A DNA stretch of 64,000 nucleotides, from NCBI RefSeq assembly GCF_042649585.1, contig NZ_JBHRZM010000002.1, forward strand, positions 248,001-312,000, in the 5' to 3' direction. This document shows, piece after piece, positions 55,757-64,000 of the stretch. The stretch comes from Helicobacter_F equorum. Its GTDB lineage: Bacteria > Campylobacterota > Campylobacteria > Campylobacterales > Helicobacteraceae. The notes beneath the pieces were generated by a model. That model saw only the letters and a list, made by a program, of their open reading frames with translations, searched no databases and was not told the DNA's origin. Position 1 is the stretch's first letter. Each line of letters opens with the position of its first letter. The position numbers and the translations under genes are program-made.

Positions 55757-57931
55757 CTAAAATCCATAGCGTAGGCTTATCCAATAGTTTCTACCTGGCA
55801 AATATACACCATACATATTTGAGTAATTGCTACTAACCGCAGTAATGTCGGCAAAATTTACATCAAAGAGGTTATTTACCACAGCGCTAAGTGTAAGTTC
55901 TTTTTGCAAATGAAAATTAAAACCTAAATCCACAATTGCATAATCTTTATAATATGTCCCATATAATGCCCGTGCTGCTGCTGCCTGACCATTATTACCT
56001 GTACTAATAGGAGTCATAAATTTACCTTGCACACGCACATAGGTATCAAAAAAGCTATTAGGCTTATAAGAAAGCTTTGTATTAAGCGTATGTTTAGAGA
56101 GGTAATTAACCGGTAAGCCCGTCTGTGCTCCAGAGAGTTGCTTACTATCAGCAAATGTATAGTTGATGTTAAATCCTATGCCATAGATTGGATTCATCTC
56201 AAAACTTGCTTCAAGCCCTCTTGTGAGTGCCTTATCTACATTTGTATACCATACACAAGTGCCATAGCCACATCGCTCACCATTAGGCAATACTTCGCCA
56301 TTTGCCGCATTGGTGCCAGAGCTTCCAAAATTTTGTGCATAGACCTTGTCTCTAAAGTCTGTATAAAAGGCAGTCAATATAAAAAATCCGGGATTGACAT
56401 CAAAAATCGTGCTTAGCTCATAATTCCAGCTTTTTTCGGCTTGTAGATTGGGATTGCCATAATACCCTGTTGAATTACTCTCATACAAAAACCCATTACC
56501 AAGTTGCGTAATGCTTGGGATTTTCATACCATTGGCAATACCTGCTTTGATAGTCCACCAAGAAGTCGGATTGACATTCACATAAAAGCGTGGGTTTGGC
56601 ATGCCAGAATAGATATTAGAATAGTTATAGCGCAACCCAAGACTTGTAGAAACATATTCATTAAAGGTATATTCACCCTCTGCATAGGCTGCGGCTTGAT
56701 GTTGGGTGAGTAATCCTCTAGTATCTCCATAGTTTTTGTATGTTTCATACATATAATACACACCACCATTTATCGCAAGTAACCCAGCTGTGTCAAAAAA
56801 ATATTTTTTATGAAATTTTGAATCAAAGACATAATTTTGATTCTCTCGCATACTACTCCAATTTAAGATTCCAGAATCTGCCCCCACAACTACATCATTC
56901 GCGTGTGGAATCCTCCTAGTATTCATATATTGAAGGTATGTAGTAGTTTTACCCCAGTCATAATCCCCATCGTGATTTAAAATGACATTTGTTTTGGTGT
57001 TGGTGTTAAAAGCAGTTATTCGATTCTGCGAGGTATTTAAAGTACCACTTACACGATTCATATACTCTCCATCAAGATAGAAATTATTTTTGGCACTTGG
57101 TGAGTAATTTAGCCTCGCTCCAAGTGTCCAAGCACTATAACCTGTGGGAGAGTGTGTGGTATATGGATTTATCATTCTATTACTATTACCATTTGAAGTG
57201 AGCGGTATACTACTTGGGATAAAAAATAGATTCGCTCCAGAATCTTGATATTTCCCTCGCACACTTAATGAAAGTTTGTCTTTGACAATAGGCGTGGCAA
57301 GATACGCATTAATCCCCCACATATTCCCAAAGCTACCATATTTTCTATCTTGGGCATCGCTTTGCCAATTTGTATTATGCTCTTGGATTCTAGTCTCTAG
57401 CATAATGTTTGCTGTAATCTTATTGGGATTTTTCTTGGTAATGATATTTATTACACCACCCATCGCATCACTACCCCATACCACAGAAGCAGGACCACGC
57501 AAAACCTCGATACGCTCTATCATCGAAGTTGGTGGTATCATACCACTCATAAAACCATTAAATCCATTACTATGGAATCCAGAATTTACATTTTGTCGCT
57601 TACCATCTATAAGAATTAATACATAATCTGAACCTAAGCCACGCATAGAAATACTTGTATCACCGGTTTTGGTTGCACTCGCATCAACACCAGGGATATT
57701 TTGCACTGCATCACCCAAATCCCGAATAGGACGCGTGAGAATCTCTTCTTTTGGCACAACACTAATTGAAGCAGGAGCATCTTTAATCGTTTGCTTAAAT
57801 CCTGTTGCTGTTGTTACTGAACGCAGTTGCACTCTATCATGCATTTCTTGATCGCTTTCCTCACTAGCTAAACCAAAATGTATAAATACCATACTTGCCA
57901 AAAATGCACTAGTTACATACCTATGGTACAT
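55757..57931 (-). CDS. TonB-dependent outer-membrane receptor, iron type
   Basis: 724 residues, start at 57931 chosen for AAGGAG before it; a GTG at 57937 would add two residues. Signal peptide (FLASMVFIHFGLA), plug domain (KDAPASISVVPKEEI, DLGDAVQNIPGVDASATKTG, DYVLILIDGKRQN, RIEVLRGPASVVWGSDAMGGVINIITKKNP) and a barrel ending in YWISLRYGF. The pattern is of siderophore or haem receptors (CirA/FepA-like). The Fur-type palindrome just upstream suggests iron control. The exact ligand cannot be told. Confidence 0.9.
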   Translation of the reverse strand: MYHRYVTSAFLASMVFIHFGLASEESDQEMHDRVQLRSVTTATGFKQTIKDAPASISVVPKEEILTRPIRDLGDAVQNIPGVDASATKTGDTSISMRGLGSDYVLILIDGKRQNVNSGFHSNGFNGFMSGMIPPTSMIERIEVLRGPASVVWGSDAMGGVINIITKKNPNKITANIMLETRIQEHNTNWQSDAQDRKYGSFGNMWGINAYLATPIVKDKLSLSVRGKYQDSGANLFFIPSSIPLTSNGNSNRMINPYTTHSPTGYSAWTLGARLNYSPSAKNNFYLDGEYMNRVSGTLNTSQNRITAFNTNTKTNVILNHDGDYDWGKTTTYLQYMNTRRIPHANDVVVGADSGILNWSSMRENQNYVFDSKFHKKYFFDTAGLLAINGGVYYMYETYKNYGDTRGLLTQHQAAAYAEGEYTFNEYVSTSLGLRYNYSNIYSGMPNPRFYVNVNPTSWWTIKAGIANGMKIPSITQLGNGFLYESNSTGYYGNPNLQAEKSWNYELSTIFDVNPGFFILTAFYTDFRDKVYAQNFGSSGTNAANGEVLPNGERCGYGTCVWYTNVDKALTRGLEASFEMNPIYGIGFNINYTFADSKQLSGAQTGLPVNYLSKHTLNTKLSYKPNSFFDTYVRVQGKFMTPISTGNNGQAAAARALYGTYYKDYAIVDLGFNFHLQKELTLSAVVNNLFDVNFADITAVSSNYSNMYGVYLPGRNYWISLRYGF

Positions 57932-57946
57932 AATCACTCCTTATGT

Positions 57947-57995
57947 AAAATTCTTTTTGAAAACTATTATGATAATGATTTTCAAAAAGAATTTT
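57947..57995. promoter_or_regulatory. 49-bp palindrome with Fur-box-like core upstream of the TonB receptor
   Basis: Perfect 17-base arms, AAAATTCTTTTTGAAAA (57947-57963) and TTTTCAAAAAGAATTTT (57979-57995), around 15 bases CTATTATGATAATGA. The centre and arm ends contain GATAATGAT-TTTC, like a Fur box. It lies 16 bases before the receptor ATG. Confidence 0.75.
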
Positions 57996-58058
57996 ATTTT
58001 TAAAACCTTGAAATATTCTTAAATAAATAAGATTTATATACCAAAATATTATATGTGG

Positions 58059-58952
58059 CTAAAAAGAAACACCAAATCTTCTCTCATAACGCAGAATCTG
58101 ACTAGCATTGCCCAATAACCCGCCACTATGGATAAATACCCATGGCTTTGCCAAATCCTCATTGCTAAAATATCCACGACATAAGGCACGCTCCAAAAGC
58201 ACAAATCCCACACAATCATACAACAAATCAAACACAATACCCTGTAGCATGAGATTATGATACATAGCCCATATTTCCTTATGCAATGTCCCAAAGGCAA
58301 AATCTGCACACAACCTACGAGGAACTCCACCAATATCTCCAGCACAACACAATGCAACAAAATCCATATTGTAGCTGTATGTTTTTTGTGCTTGCAAAAA
58401 ACTTCGCGCACTTACACCACTTCCAGCACTCATAAAGACAAGAATCTCATCACCATATGTCTTGCTTAATTCTTGCACCAAAGCATACATACCCCTCTGT
58501 GCCAACGCTTCACTCCCACCTTGTGGGATAAATAAACATGTGTGTGAATCTTTTTGTGCATACACTTTGTGCGCAAGAGTTTTAAGTTGCTCTACTCTAC
58601 TTCCAGGTGGTGCAAACACATATTGCACATTGTGTGAAAGCCCAAAAGCATAATTTCCCATAGGATTATCATACAAAAATTTCGGTGGCGTTGGCGTGAT
58701 GTAATACAATGCTTTATTATGTGCATACGCAATTGCACCTAAAGCTTGCATAGCATTAGATTGATTGCCCCCAAAACTTACAATGCTCTCAAAATCACAA
58801 TACAATAACTCTAAAAATTTTCGCGCTTTGTTGCCATTAAAGCCTGTGATTCCAAAATCCAATAAATCATCGCGTTTGATAAAAATCTCTTTGCCACCCA
58901 AGATAATGCGATCTTTTGGTGATTGTGCCATAGAGTGGCAAAAGCCTGTCAT
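58059..58952 (-). CDS. PLP-dependent deaminase: 1-aminocyclopropane-1-carboxylate deaminase/D-cysteine desulfhydrase family
   Basis: 297 residues of the fold-type II PLP family. The PLP lysine is K42 in GFNGNKARKF, followed by SFGGNQSNAMQALGAIAYAHN and IPQGGSEALAQRGM. In this group the enzyme usually cleaves D-cysteine to pyruvate, sulfide and ammonia. The ATG overlaps the mnmE stop by 4 bases (ATGA), which sets the start; an upstream TTG is less likely. Last gene of the rpmH-to-mnmE run. Confidence 0.85.
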   Translation of the reverse strand: MTGFCHSMAQSPKDRIILGGKEIFIKRDDLLDFGITGFNGNKARKFLELLYCDFESIVSFGGNQSNAMQALGAIAYAHNKALYYITPTPPKFLYDNPMGNYAFGLSHNVQYVFAPPGSRVEQLKTLAHKVYAQKDSHTCLFIPQGGSEALAQRGMYALVQELSKTYGDEILVFMSAGSGVSARSFLQAQKTYSYNMDFVALCCAGDIGGVPRRLCADFAFGTLHKEIWAMYHNLMLQGIVFDLLYDCVGFVLLERALCRGYFSNEDLAKPWVFIHSGGLLGNASQILRYERRFGVSF

Positions 58953-60358
58953 TTCCCTAGACAAAATGCCCCAAACATCGCATCAAGCATTTGTGTGTAT
59001 TCATATGGTCGGCTAATAGCGCTAATTGCCTTGATACATTCATTGATATGAAAAGAAAATAGCTCCAATTCCCCACTTTCTAGCTTTAATGCTGCTTGGT
59101 TTAGCGCATCGATTGTGTCTGTAATTTGTGCAATTTGATAACTTGAACTTAACACCAAAGCATCGTGCTTTTGCTCATTATCTAGCACATGCCCAATAGC
59201 ATCAAGAATCTTATGTGGATTTAGATGAGTAAATGCCTCATCTTTGCCACATTTACTTGAGATTTCAATCACTTCTGAACTCGCTTGATGTGGTAGGGCG
59301 TGAAGAGTTTGTACAAGTAAGGCTTGAGATTGTGTATCAAGGGCTTTTAGCATATCGCATTTGTTAAGCACCATAAGCACCTGTGCCTCTTTTTGGGCTT
59401 GCAACATCTCTAATATCGCATAATCCTCTGAATCTAATGCCCTAGAAGCATCAAAAAGCGCGATAATGATATTACTTTGCTCCATAGCTGCAATGCTACG
59501 CTCTATGCCGATTTGCTCAATTGCATCATCGCTATGATGTATCCCAGCCGTGTCGATTAAACGCACAAGCGTGCCGTGTATATACAAACTCTCTTCTATA
59601 GTATCGCGTGTCGTCCCAGCTATGGGCGAAATGATAGCACGATCAAAAGCTAGAAGTGCATTTAATAACGAACTTTTGCCCACATTTGGCTTACCAACTA
59701 TACAAAGCCTAAAACCCTCCACAAGCCCTACTCTGTGTATAGAATCCTGATACACAACCTGCAATGTATGAGAGAGTGCCTGCAACTTTTGTTGCATAGC
59801 TAAGCTTGTGTCTTCATCTAAATCTTCACTATAATCGATATTTGCCTCACTATAAGCAAGAAGTTCGATGAGCTGATCACGCACTTTATGGACAAATGTG
59901 CTTACCTCACCTTGTAGCTGACGCACTAAAATTTGTGTCGCAGAAGCGCTTTGTGCGTTGATAATTCCCGCAATAGCTTGAGCTTGTGCCAAATCAATAC
60001 GCCCATTTAAAAAAGCGCGCTTGGTAAATTCTCCACTACGCGCACACACTGCACCAAGTTCCAAAGCCCTCTCTATTACAAGCCTTGCACACACCGCACC
60101 ACCATGACAATGAATCTCACAAATATCCTCACCGCTATAGCTTTTTGGTGCCTGAAAATATAACAAAATCGCTTGATCTATGGGATTAGAAGCATTATCA
60201 TACACATAACTAAGCGTCGCATGGCGTGGTATAAGGGTAGTGCGTTTAGAAAGTGTGAGTGTAATCTCTAGCGCACGTGCACCACTTAGGCGCACGATAG
60301 CTATAGCCCCAACTCCAGAAGCTGTAGAAATACCTACAATTGTAGAATCTAACTGCAT
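58949..60358 (-). CDS. mnmE: tRNA-modification GTPase MnmE
   Basis: With MnmG adds the carboxymethylaminomethyl group to U34 of some tRNAs. 469 residues: an N-terminal folate-binding domain, a helical domain, and the G domain with G1 GKPNVGKSS, the switch region GTTRDT, DTAG and NKCD motifs. The C-terminal motif CLGK ends the protein, with the catalytic cysteine as in E. coli CIGK. Starts one base inside the jag stop. Confidence 0.97.
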   Translation of the reverse strand: MQLDSTIVGISTASGVGAIAIVRLSGARALEITLTLSKRTTLIPRHATLSYVYDNASNPIDQAILLYFQAPKSYSGEDICEIHCHGGAVCARLVIERALELGAVCARSGEFTKRAFLNGRIDLAQAQAIAGIINAQSASATQILVRQLQGEVSTFVHKVRDQLIELLAYSEANIDYSEDLDEDTSLAMQQKLQALSHTLQVVYQDSIHRVGLVEGFRLCIVGKPNVGKSSLLNALLAFDRAIISPIAGTTRDTIEESLYIHGTLVRLIDTAGIHHSDDAIEQIGIERSIAAMEQSNIIIALFDASRALDSEDYAILEMLQAQKEAQVLMVLNKCDMLKALDTQSQALLVQTLHALPHQASSEVIEISSKCGKDEAFTHLNPHKILDAIGHVLDNEQKHDALVLSSSYQIAQITDTIDALNQAALKLESGELELFSFHINECIKAISAISRPYEYTQMLDAMFGAFCLGK

Positions 60359-61224
60359 TAGAGAGGTTTAAAATCGTTGATAATGATGTATCGTTGTCCT
60401 TCCTCATTAAGGCGAAAAGAAATATACTTATGAGGGAAAATCACGCGCAATTTACCAAGCGCAATGTATGCAAGCACTCCATCTAGGACTTTTGTTTGTG
60501 CCTTGCCTTCAGTGCGCACAATTCGAATAATGACATCTAAATACGCATCAATCATTTGCTCTTGATTGCGCAAAAACTCTGCAATCTCTAAACGCACGCC
60601 ATAACCATATTTGGGGTGAATCCAATTAAACAATAAATACGAGATTGCCTTGTAACGATAGCCTCTCTCTCCGATAAGTAATGCACAATCAGGACCATCA
60701 AGCGTGATAGCAACCACATTTTCCTTATACGGCTCGACATTGATTGAATCTATCGCAAAAGGTAGATAGCTAAAAAGCTCTATGACTTCTGCCTTAATCT
60801 CATCAAAAATTTCTTGAGGATATGATGTGTATGCAAGATTTTTGTGATTTCTGTCGCTATTTGTGGAAAGTTTAGCATACGATTCAAATGCATAAGCAGA
60901 TTCCAAATCCTGTTCTGGTGGTGTCGTATGTTGTCGTCTATGTCCTAGATTCTGTGTGCGTGTGGGCTTTGATTGCAATCCCTCTCCCCAAATATTCTCT
61001 TCTTGTGTATAAGTGTTTTTGGTGGGTTTTTCAAATTTTTCTTGTGAGGTGTGCTGTATCTTTTTTTCATCAACAATAATAATCGCATCTTTGCGACCTA
61101 TACCCAAAATCCCATTACTAGGGTTTTGAACGATCTCATACTCCAAATCCACAACCGAACAATGCAATTCCTCCGAAGCTTTTAAGAGGGCATCTTGGAG
61201 TGTTTTGGCTACGATTTTTTTCAT
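60358..61224 (-). CDS. jag: RNA-binding protein Jag/KhpB (Jag_N, KH and R3H domains)
   Basis: 288 residues. The N-terminal Jag_N domain (KIVAKTLQDALLKASEELHC) is followed by a low-complexity linker, then a KH domain near residues 140-215 (GPDCALLIGERGYRYKAISYLLF) and a C-terminal R3H-like region (LRNQEQMID). The protein binds RNA and is encoded beside yidC in most bacteria. Overlaps yidC by 4 bases and mnmE by 1. Confidence 0.9.
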   Translation of the reverse strand: MKKIVAKTLQDALLKASEELHCSVVDLEYEIVQNPSNGILGIGRKDAIIIVDEKKIQHTSQEKFEKPTKNTYTQEENIWGEGLQSKPTRTQNLGHRRQHTTPPEQDLESAYAFESYAKLSTNSDRNHKNLAYTSYPQEIFDEIKAEVIELFSYLPFAIDSINVEPYKENVVAITLDGPDCALLIGERGYRYKAISYLLFNWIHPKYGYGVRLEIAEFLRNQEQMIDAYLDVIIRIVRTEGKAQTKVLDGVLAYIALGKLRVIFPHKYISFRLNEEGQRYIIINDFKPL

Positions 61225-62963
61225 TTTTTACCTCCCTTATGCTCTTTGAAATGATTTTGTGCATGGTGTTGTGCAATTTGTGCTTGTTTTTTACGCTCTA
61301 GCATAGCATTAATGGACATTTGTTGAATGATTGAAAAAATATTATTTATTGTCCAATAAAGCACTAATCCTGCAGGGAATGGGAAAATGATAAAAAATAT
61401 CATAAAAAACCATGGCAACATTTTGAAGATTTTTTCCTGCATAGGATCGGCAAAGTTTGAAGGGGTAAGGCGTTGGGAAACATACATACTCACACCCATA
61501 AGCACCGGAAGCACAAAGTATGGATCAATAGCCGAAAGGTCATTAATCCAAAAAATCCAAGCCGAATTTTTAAGCTCAATGGCATTATAAAGCACACGAT
61601 AAATGGCAAAAAATACCGGAATCTGCAAAAGCAATGGCAAACAACCACCAAGCGGATTTGCTCCATGCTTTTTGTAAAGCTCCATCATATGCATTTGTAG
61701 CTTTTGGGGATCACCTTTATAGCGCTCTTGAATCTCTTTCATTTTTGGCGCTAGATCCTTAAGTTTTTGCATAGACACCATACCCTTATAGCTTAGTGGA
61801 TACAAAATCACACGAACAATAAGTGTCAAAAGCACGATTGACCAACCCCAATTCCCACACACATCATATAGCCATGCTAAAAGCCAAAATACCCAACGTG
61901 CGAAAAATGTGATCATACCATATTCCACCACATCAGTAAGATTTGGGTTAATAGATTCTAAGATTTTAAAATCCTTTGGTCCGATATATCCTTGTAATAC
62001 ACTCTCACCACTAGATCGCACATATGGCATAGGATTTTTACTCCCATCAGAATCTAGACTCATATACAATCCTTTGGCAACATCAGGTGTAAATAACAAA
62101 GTTGTATAATACCTATCGACACTCGCAACAAAACTTGCCTTAGGAAAGTCCTTGCGCTCACCATCGCCATCTTCTATTTTTTGGATTGATCCATCTTCTT
62201 TTTTGAGTAGCACACCCCTAAAGACATATGTGTCTTTGTCTCCCATAGGACGCATACCATTGCTAATGAAATACTCAAGATTTGGATTGCTCACCTCTAT
62301 ACGCACATCATATGAGAGATTGCGATAAAAAGTCAAAGTTTTTGTGATACGCACATCGCCAAGATCTTGAGTGAGCACAATATTTTGCGATTCTCCATTA
62401 AACACGATGCGATTGCCTTGATTTGAAGTTTTTTCTAGCACATATGGTGTATTGTAAGCTTTTTTGTTAATTGCCACATCACTAAAGCGCATTTCAAGAG
62501 GTTTTAACTCCAAATCCCCAAAAAGTGGTAATTTTTCAATATGTTCTTTTTTGCTACTACCAAAACCCAGCCATGATCCCACGATACTAAAGAGACTTTC
62601 TTGTTCATCATGCGTGAATTTTTTGTCCTTAAGTGAAACTTGTCGGACACGCCCTAATGCGTCTATTTCTATCTCAAAATCTGCAGATTCAATAATGGCA
62701 ATAAGAGAATCTTTGATTGCAAGATTATGTGTGGTAGCTTGTTGCAATATGTCTTTAGTATTTGGTGCTCGGCTCGCACTTATAGGCGATACAGAATCTA
62801 CCGAAGTATGTTGAGTAGCTACTGGGGCTTGTGTATTTGGTTGCTTAGGTGGGAAAAGATACATATATATGCCAAAAAAAGCGATGCTTAACACCACCAC
62901 AAGCATAATACGCCCTAATGGCGTATTGTCGTTGTTGTGTTGATTTGGGTTTGGATAATACAT
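61221..62963 (-). CDS. yidC: Membrane protein insertase YidC
   Basis: Inserts and folds inner-membrane proteins, alone or with SecYEG. 580 residues: first membrane segment near residues 18-36 (IMLVVVLSIAFFGIYMYLF), a large periplasmic domain and the conserved C-terminal 60KD_IMP domain from about residue 360 (WGWSIVLLTLIVRVILYPL, MKEIQERYKGDPQKLQ, NPLGGCLPLLLQIPVFFAIYRVL) with five membrane segments. Basic tail at the end. The gene starts 10 bases after yidD. Confidence 0.96.
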   Translation of the reverse strand: MYYPNPNQHNNDNTPLGRIMLVVVLSIAFFGIYMYLFPPKQPNTQAPVATQHTSVDSVSPISASRAPNTKDILQQATTHNLAIKDSLIAIIESADFEIEIDALGRVRQVSLKDKKFTHDEQESLFSIVGSWLGFGSSKKEHIEKLPLFGDLELKPLEMRFSDVAINKKAYNTPYVLEKTSNQGNRIVFNGESQNIVLTQDLGDVRITKTLTFYRNLSYDVRIEVSNPNLEYFISNGMRPMGDKDTYVFRGVLLKKEDGSIQKIEDGDGERKDFPKASFVASVDRYYTTLLFTPDVAKGLYMSLDSDGSKNPMPYVRSSGESVLQGYIGPKDFKILESINPNLTDVVEYGMITFFARWVFWLLAWLYDVCGNWGWSIVLLTLIVRVILYPLSYKGMVSMQKLKDLAPKMKEIQERYKGDPQKLQMHMMELYKKHGANPLGGCLPLLLQIPVFFAIYRVLYNAIELKNSAWIFWINDLSAIDPYFVLPVLMGVSMYVSQRLTPSNFADPMQEKIFKMLPWFFMIFFIIFPFPAGLVLYWTINNIFSIIQQMSINAMLERKKQAQIAQHHAQNHFKEHKGGKK

Positions 62964-62973
62964 GGCAATGCCT

Positions 62974-63342
62974 TTAAAAAGATTTGATTATAACAAACAA
63001 ACATCGTATTTGTTTTGGGTAAGAAATTGTAACCAAAAACAAAGGATTTTTATAGGGTATGAGCCAATATTTGATAGTTTTTTGCTTTTGTGTGGGAAAG
63101 TATAACCTTAGTGTTAAAGACATTGTAGGATAGTCAATACCACCTTTATGAAGTGAATTGCAAGACAAAACACGCACACAAGATTTATACAATGCCACAA
63201 AAGGTCTATCAAAATCAAAAAGCCACAACGCATAATGTGAGCAAGTCGGATAGAATCTACATTGTCGCCCCAAAAAGATTGAGAAGCTTTTTTGATACGC
63301 TATGATAGCAAAACGTACCAATGCACTAAGAATTCTACGCAT
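62974..63342 (-). CDS. yidD: Membrane insertion efficiency factor YidD
   Basis: 122 residues with the diagnostic YidD core: IAYQKSFSIFLGRQCRFYPTCSHYA near residues 15-38, then GGIDYP. It is longer at the C-terminus than the typical 70-80 residues, with a basic, aromatic tail. It acts with YidC at the membrane. Overlaps rnpA by 8 bases. Confidence 0.9.
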   Translation of the reverse strand: MRRILSALVRFAIIAYQKSFSIFLGRQCRFYPTCSHYALWLFDFDRPFVALYKSCVRVLSCNSLHKGGIDYPTMSLTLRLYFPTQKQKTIKYWLIPYKNPLFLVTISYPKQIRCLFVIIKSF

Positions 63343-63754
63343 ACACTCTACTTACTATATTTTGGGGCTTTTTGTATGTGTATTTGAGTGCTTTTTGGCA
63401 CATTGTGGCAAAATCCGCATAAGAGAGATCTTTAATCCCAATCTTTGGCACAAACACAAGACAAAGCCCCTTAAAGCTTTCATCTTGACACAATGCACGC
63501 ATTCTCCGCTTATAAAGATTGCGTTTGGGTGCACACCCAATCTTTTTTGATACACTCAATCCTAAATATACATCAGCCTTGCGAGATTGTATATCTTGAT
63601 AAATTCTAAAAGCTTTTTGGGAAATTTTGGGAGTTAATTGCTTGGGTAATAAAATGTAAAGGCTAAAGTATGGAGTATCAAAGCGAGATCCATTTCTAAA
63701 GATACAATCAAACTCACGCTTATTCTTTAGAGAATCTATCCTCAATGCTCGCAT
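63335..63754 (-). CDS. rnpA: Ribonuclease P protein component
   Basis: 139 residues, cofactor of the catalytic RNA that trims tRNA 5' ends. N-terminal KNKREFDCIFRNGSRFD and the basic RNR-like helix (KRNLYKRRMRALCQ) are visible. It starts 8 bases after rpmH, the classic bacterial pairing. Confidence 0.92.
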   Translation of the reverse strand: MRALRIDSLKNKREFDCIFRNGSRFDTPYFSLYILLPKQLTPKISQKAFRIYQDIQSRKADVYLGLSVSKKIGCAPKRNLYKRRMRALCQDESFKGLCLVFVPKIGIKDLSYADFATMCQKALKYTYKKPQNIVSRVYA

Positions 63755-63762
63755 ATAAATAT

Positions 63763-63897
63763 TTACACACTAAGTCGTTTTCTACCCTTAGCACGTCTTG
63801 CGTTAATTACTCGGCGTCCATTTTTTGTTTTCATTCTTACACGAAATCCGTGAGTGCGTTTCTTTGGGGTATTATGTGGTTGATATGTTCTTTTCAT
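63763..63897 (-). CDS. rpmH: 50S ribosomal protein L34
   Basis: 44 residues, MKRTYQPHNTPKKRTHGF followed by the basic RVRMKTKNGRRVINARRAKG and KRLSV tail, the standard L34 sequence. Too short for many ORF callers. An AAAGGAC site precedes the ATG. Heads the rnpA-yidD-yidC-jag-mnmE transcript. Confidence 0.98.
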   Translation of the reverse strand: MKRTYQPHNTPKKRTHGFRVRMKTKNGRRVINARRAKGRKRLSV

Positions 63898-63958
63898 TGT
63901 TGTGTCCTTTTGCTAACTTAAAGCTTGGAATTCTTCCAAAAAAATACTTAAAAAAAGG

Positions 63959-64000
63959 TTATTTAATCCCAAGCTCTTTGCTTAAATCCACAATCGCTTG
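63959..64000 (-). CDS. 3' end of an unidentified gene
   Basis: The last 13 codons of a leftward frame (QAIVDLSKELGIK and TAA stop at 63959). It ends 61 bases upstream of rpmH; the gene cannot be named from this fragment. Confidence 0.5.
   Translation of the reverse strand, partial: QAIVDLSKELGIK

Noticed and set aside
63928..63948. TTGGAATTCTTCCAA hairpin followed by an A run, as a terminator upstream of rpmH
   Set aside because: The T run lies before, not after, the stem in the minus direction, and an A run follows in the plus direction, so it fits a terminator in neither.

Overview
The window is chromosomal DNA of an epsilonproteobacterium, most likely an enterohepatic-type Helicobacter. 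The grounds are the AT-rich composition, the tmRNA tag ANNTNYAPAYAKVA (close to the H. pylori tag as I remember it), CheV, a CiaB-like protein, homopolymeric G tracts inside surface-modification-type genes, extended TATAAT -10 boxes mostly without a -35 box, and the blocks purD-RDD-lptD-PRT-pnp and rpmH-rnpA-yidD-yidC-jag-mnmE, which I recall from Helicobacter genomes. Species assignment is inference.

Layout. 1-4.7 kb: a methyltransferase switched off by a G10 tract, a YggS-type PLP protein, an outer-membrane-type protein, asd-hemE and tmRNA. 4.7-5.7 kb: an AT-rich gap and a probably broken membrane-protein gene. 5.7-14.5 kb: ligA, cheV, aspS, adk, ppa, acnB. 14.5-18.6 kb: a second G-tract methyltransferase (in frame), tRNA-fMet, tRNA-Gln, nadB and small envelope genes. 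18.7-22.8 kb: a chemoreceptor behind a consensus sigma-54 promoter, then truB-csrA-ispE and an unknown exported protein. 22.8-27 kb: an outer-membrane protein, rdgB, tRNA-Arg, gap and pgi. 27-34 kb: a divergent nickel-acquisition locus (TonB receptor opposite nikA-nikB-nikC-nikDE). 34-43 kb: a CiaB-like metallopeptidase, pnp, a phosphoribosyltransferase, lptD, an RDD protein and purD. 43-49 kb: clpB, a CapA-family lipoprotein and glnA. 49-52 kb: a decay zone with sdaC intact between remnants of sdaA and an MFS transporter. 52-58 kb: phoH, tpx, a PNPOx-like protein, a membrane protein, a cupin and a TonB receptor behind a Fur-like palindrome. 58-64 kb: a D-cysteine desulfhydrase-like gene, mnmE, jag, yidC, yidD, rnpA, rpmH and the tail of one more gene.

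The genes are mainly housekeeping: amino-acid, haem, NAD and purine synthesis, translation, RNA decay, envelope assembly and metal uptake. I found no mobile element, CRISPR array or rRNA, and no clear multi-gene novel system. The most rewarding signals are regulatory or genome-scale: two phase-variable methyltransferases, an over-represented AGAATCT/AGATTCT heptamer, a 49-bp palindrome around a Fur-like core, a sigma-54 promoter on a chemoreceptor gene, candidate NikR and HspR operators, and a patch of serine-catabolism gene decay. All motif work and counts were done by eye.
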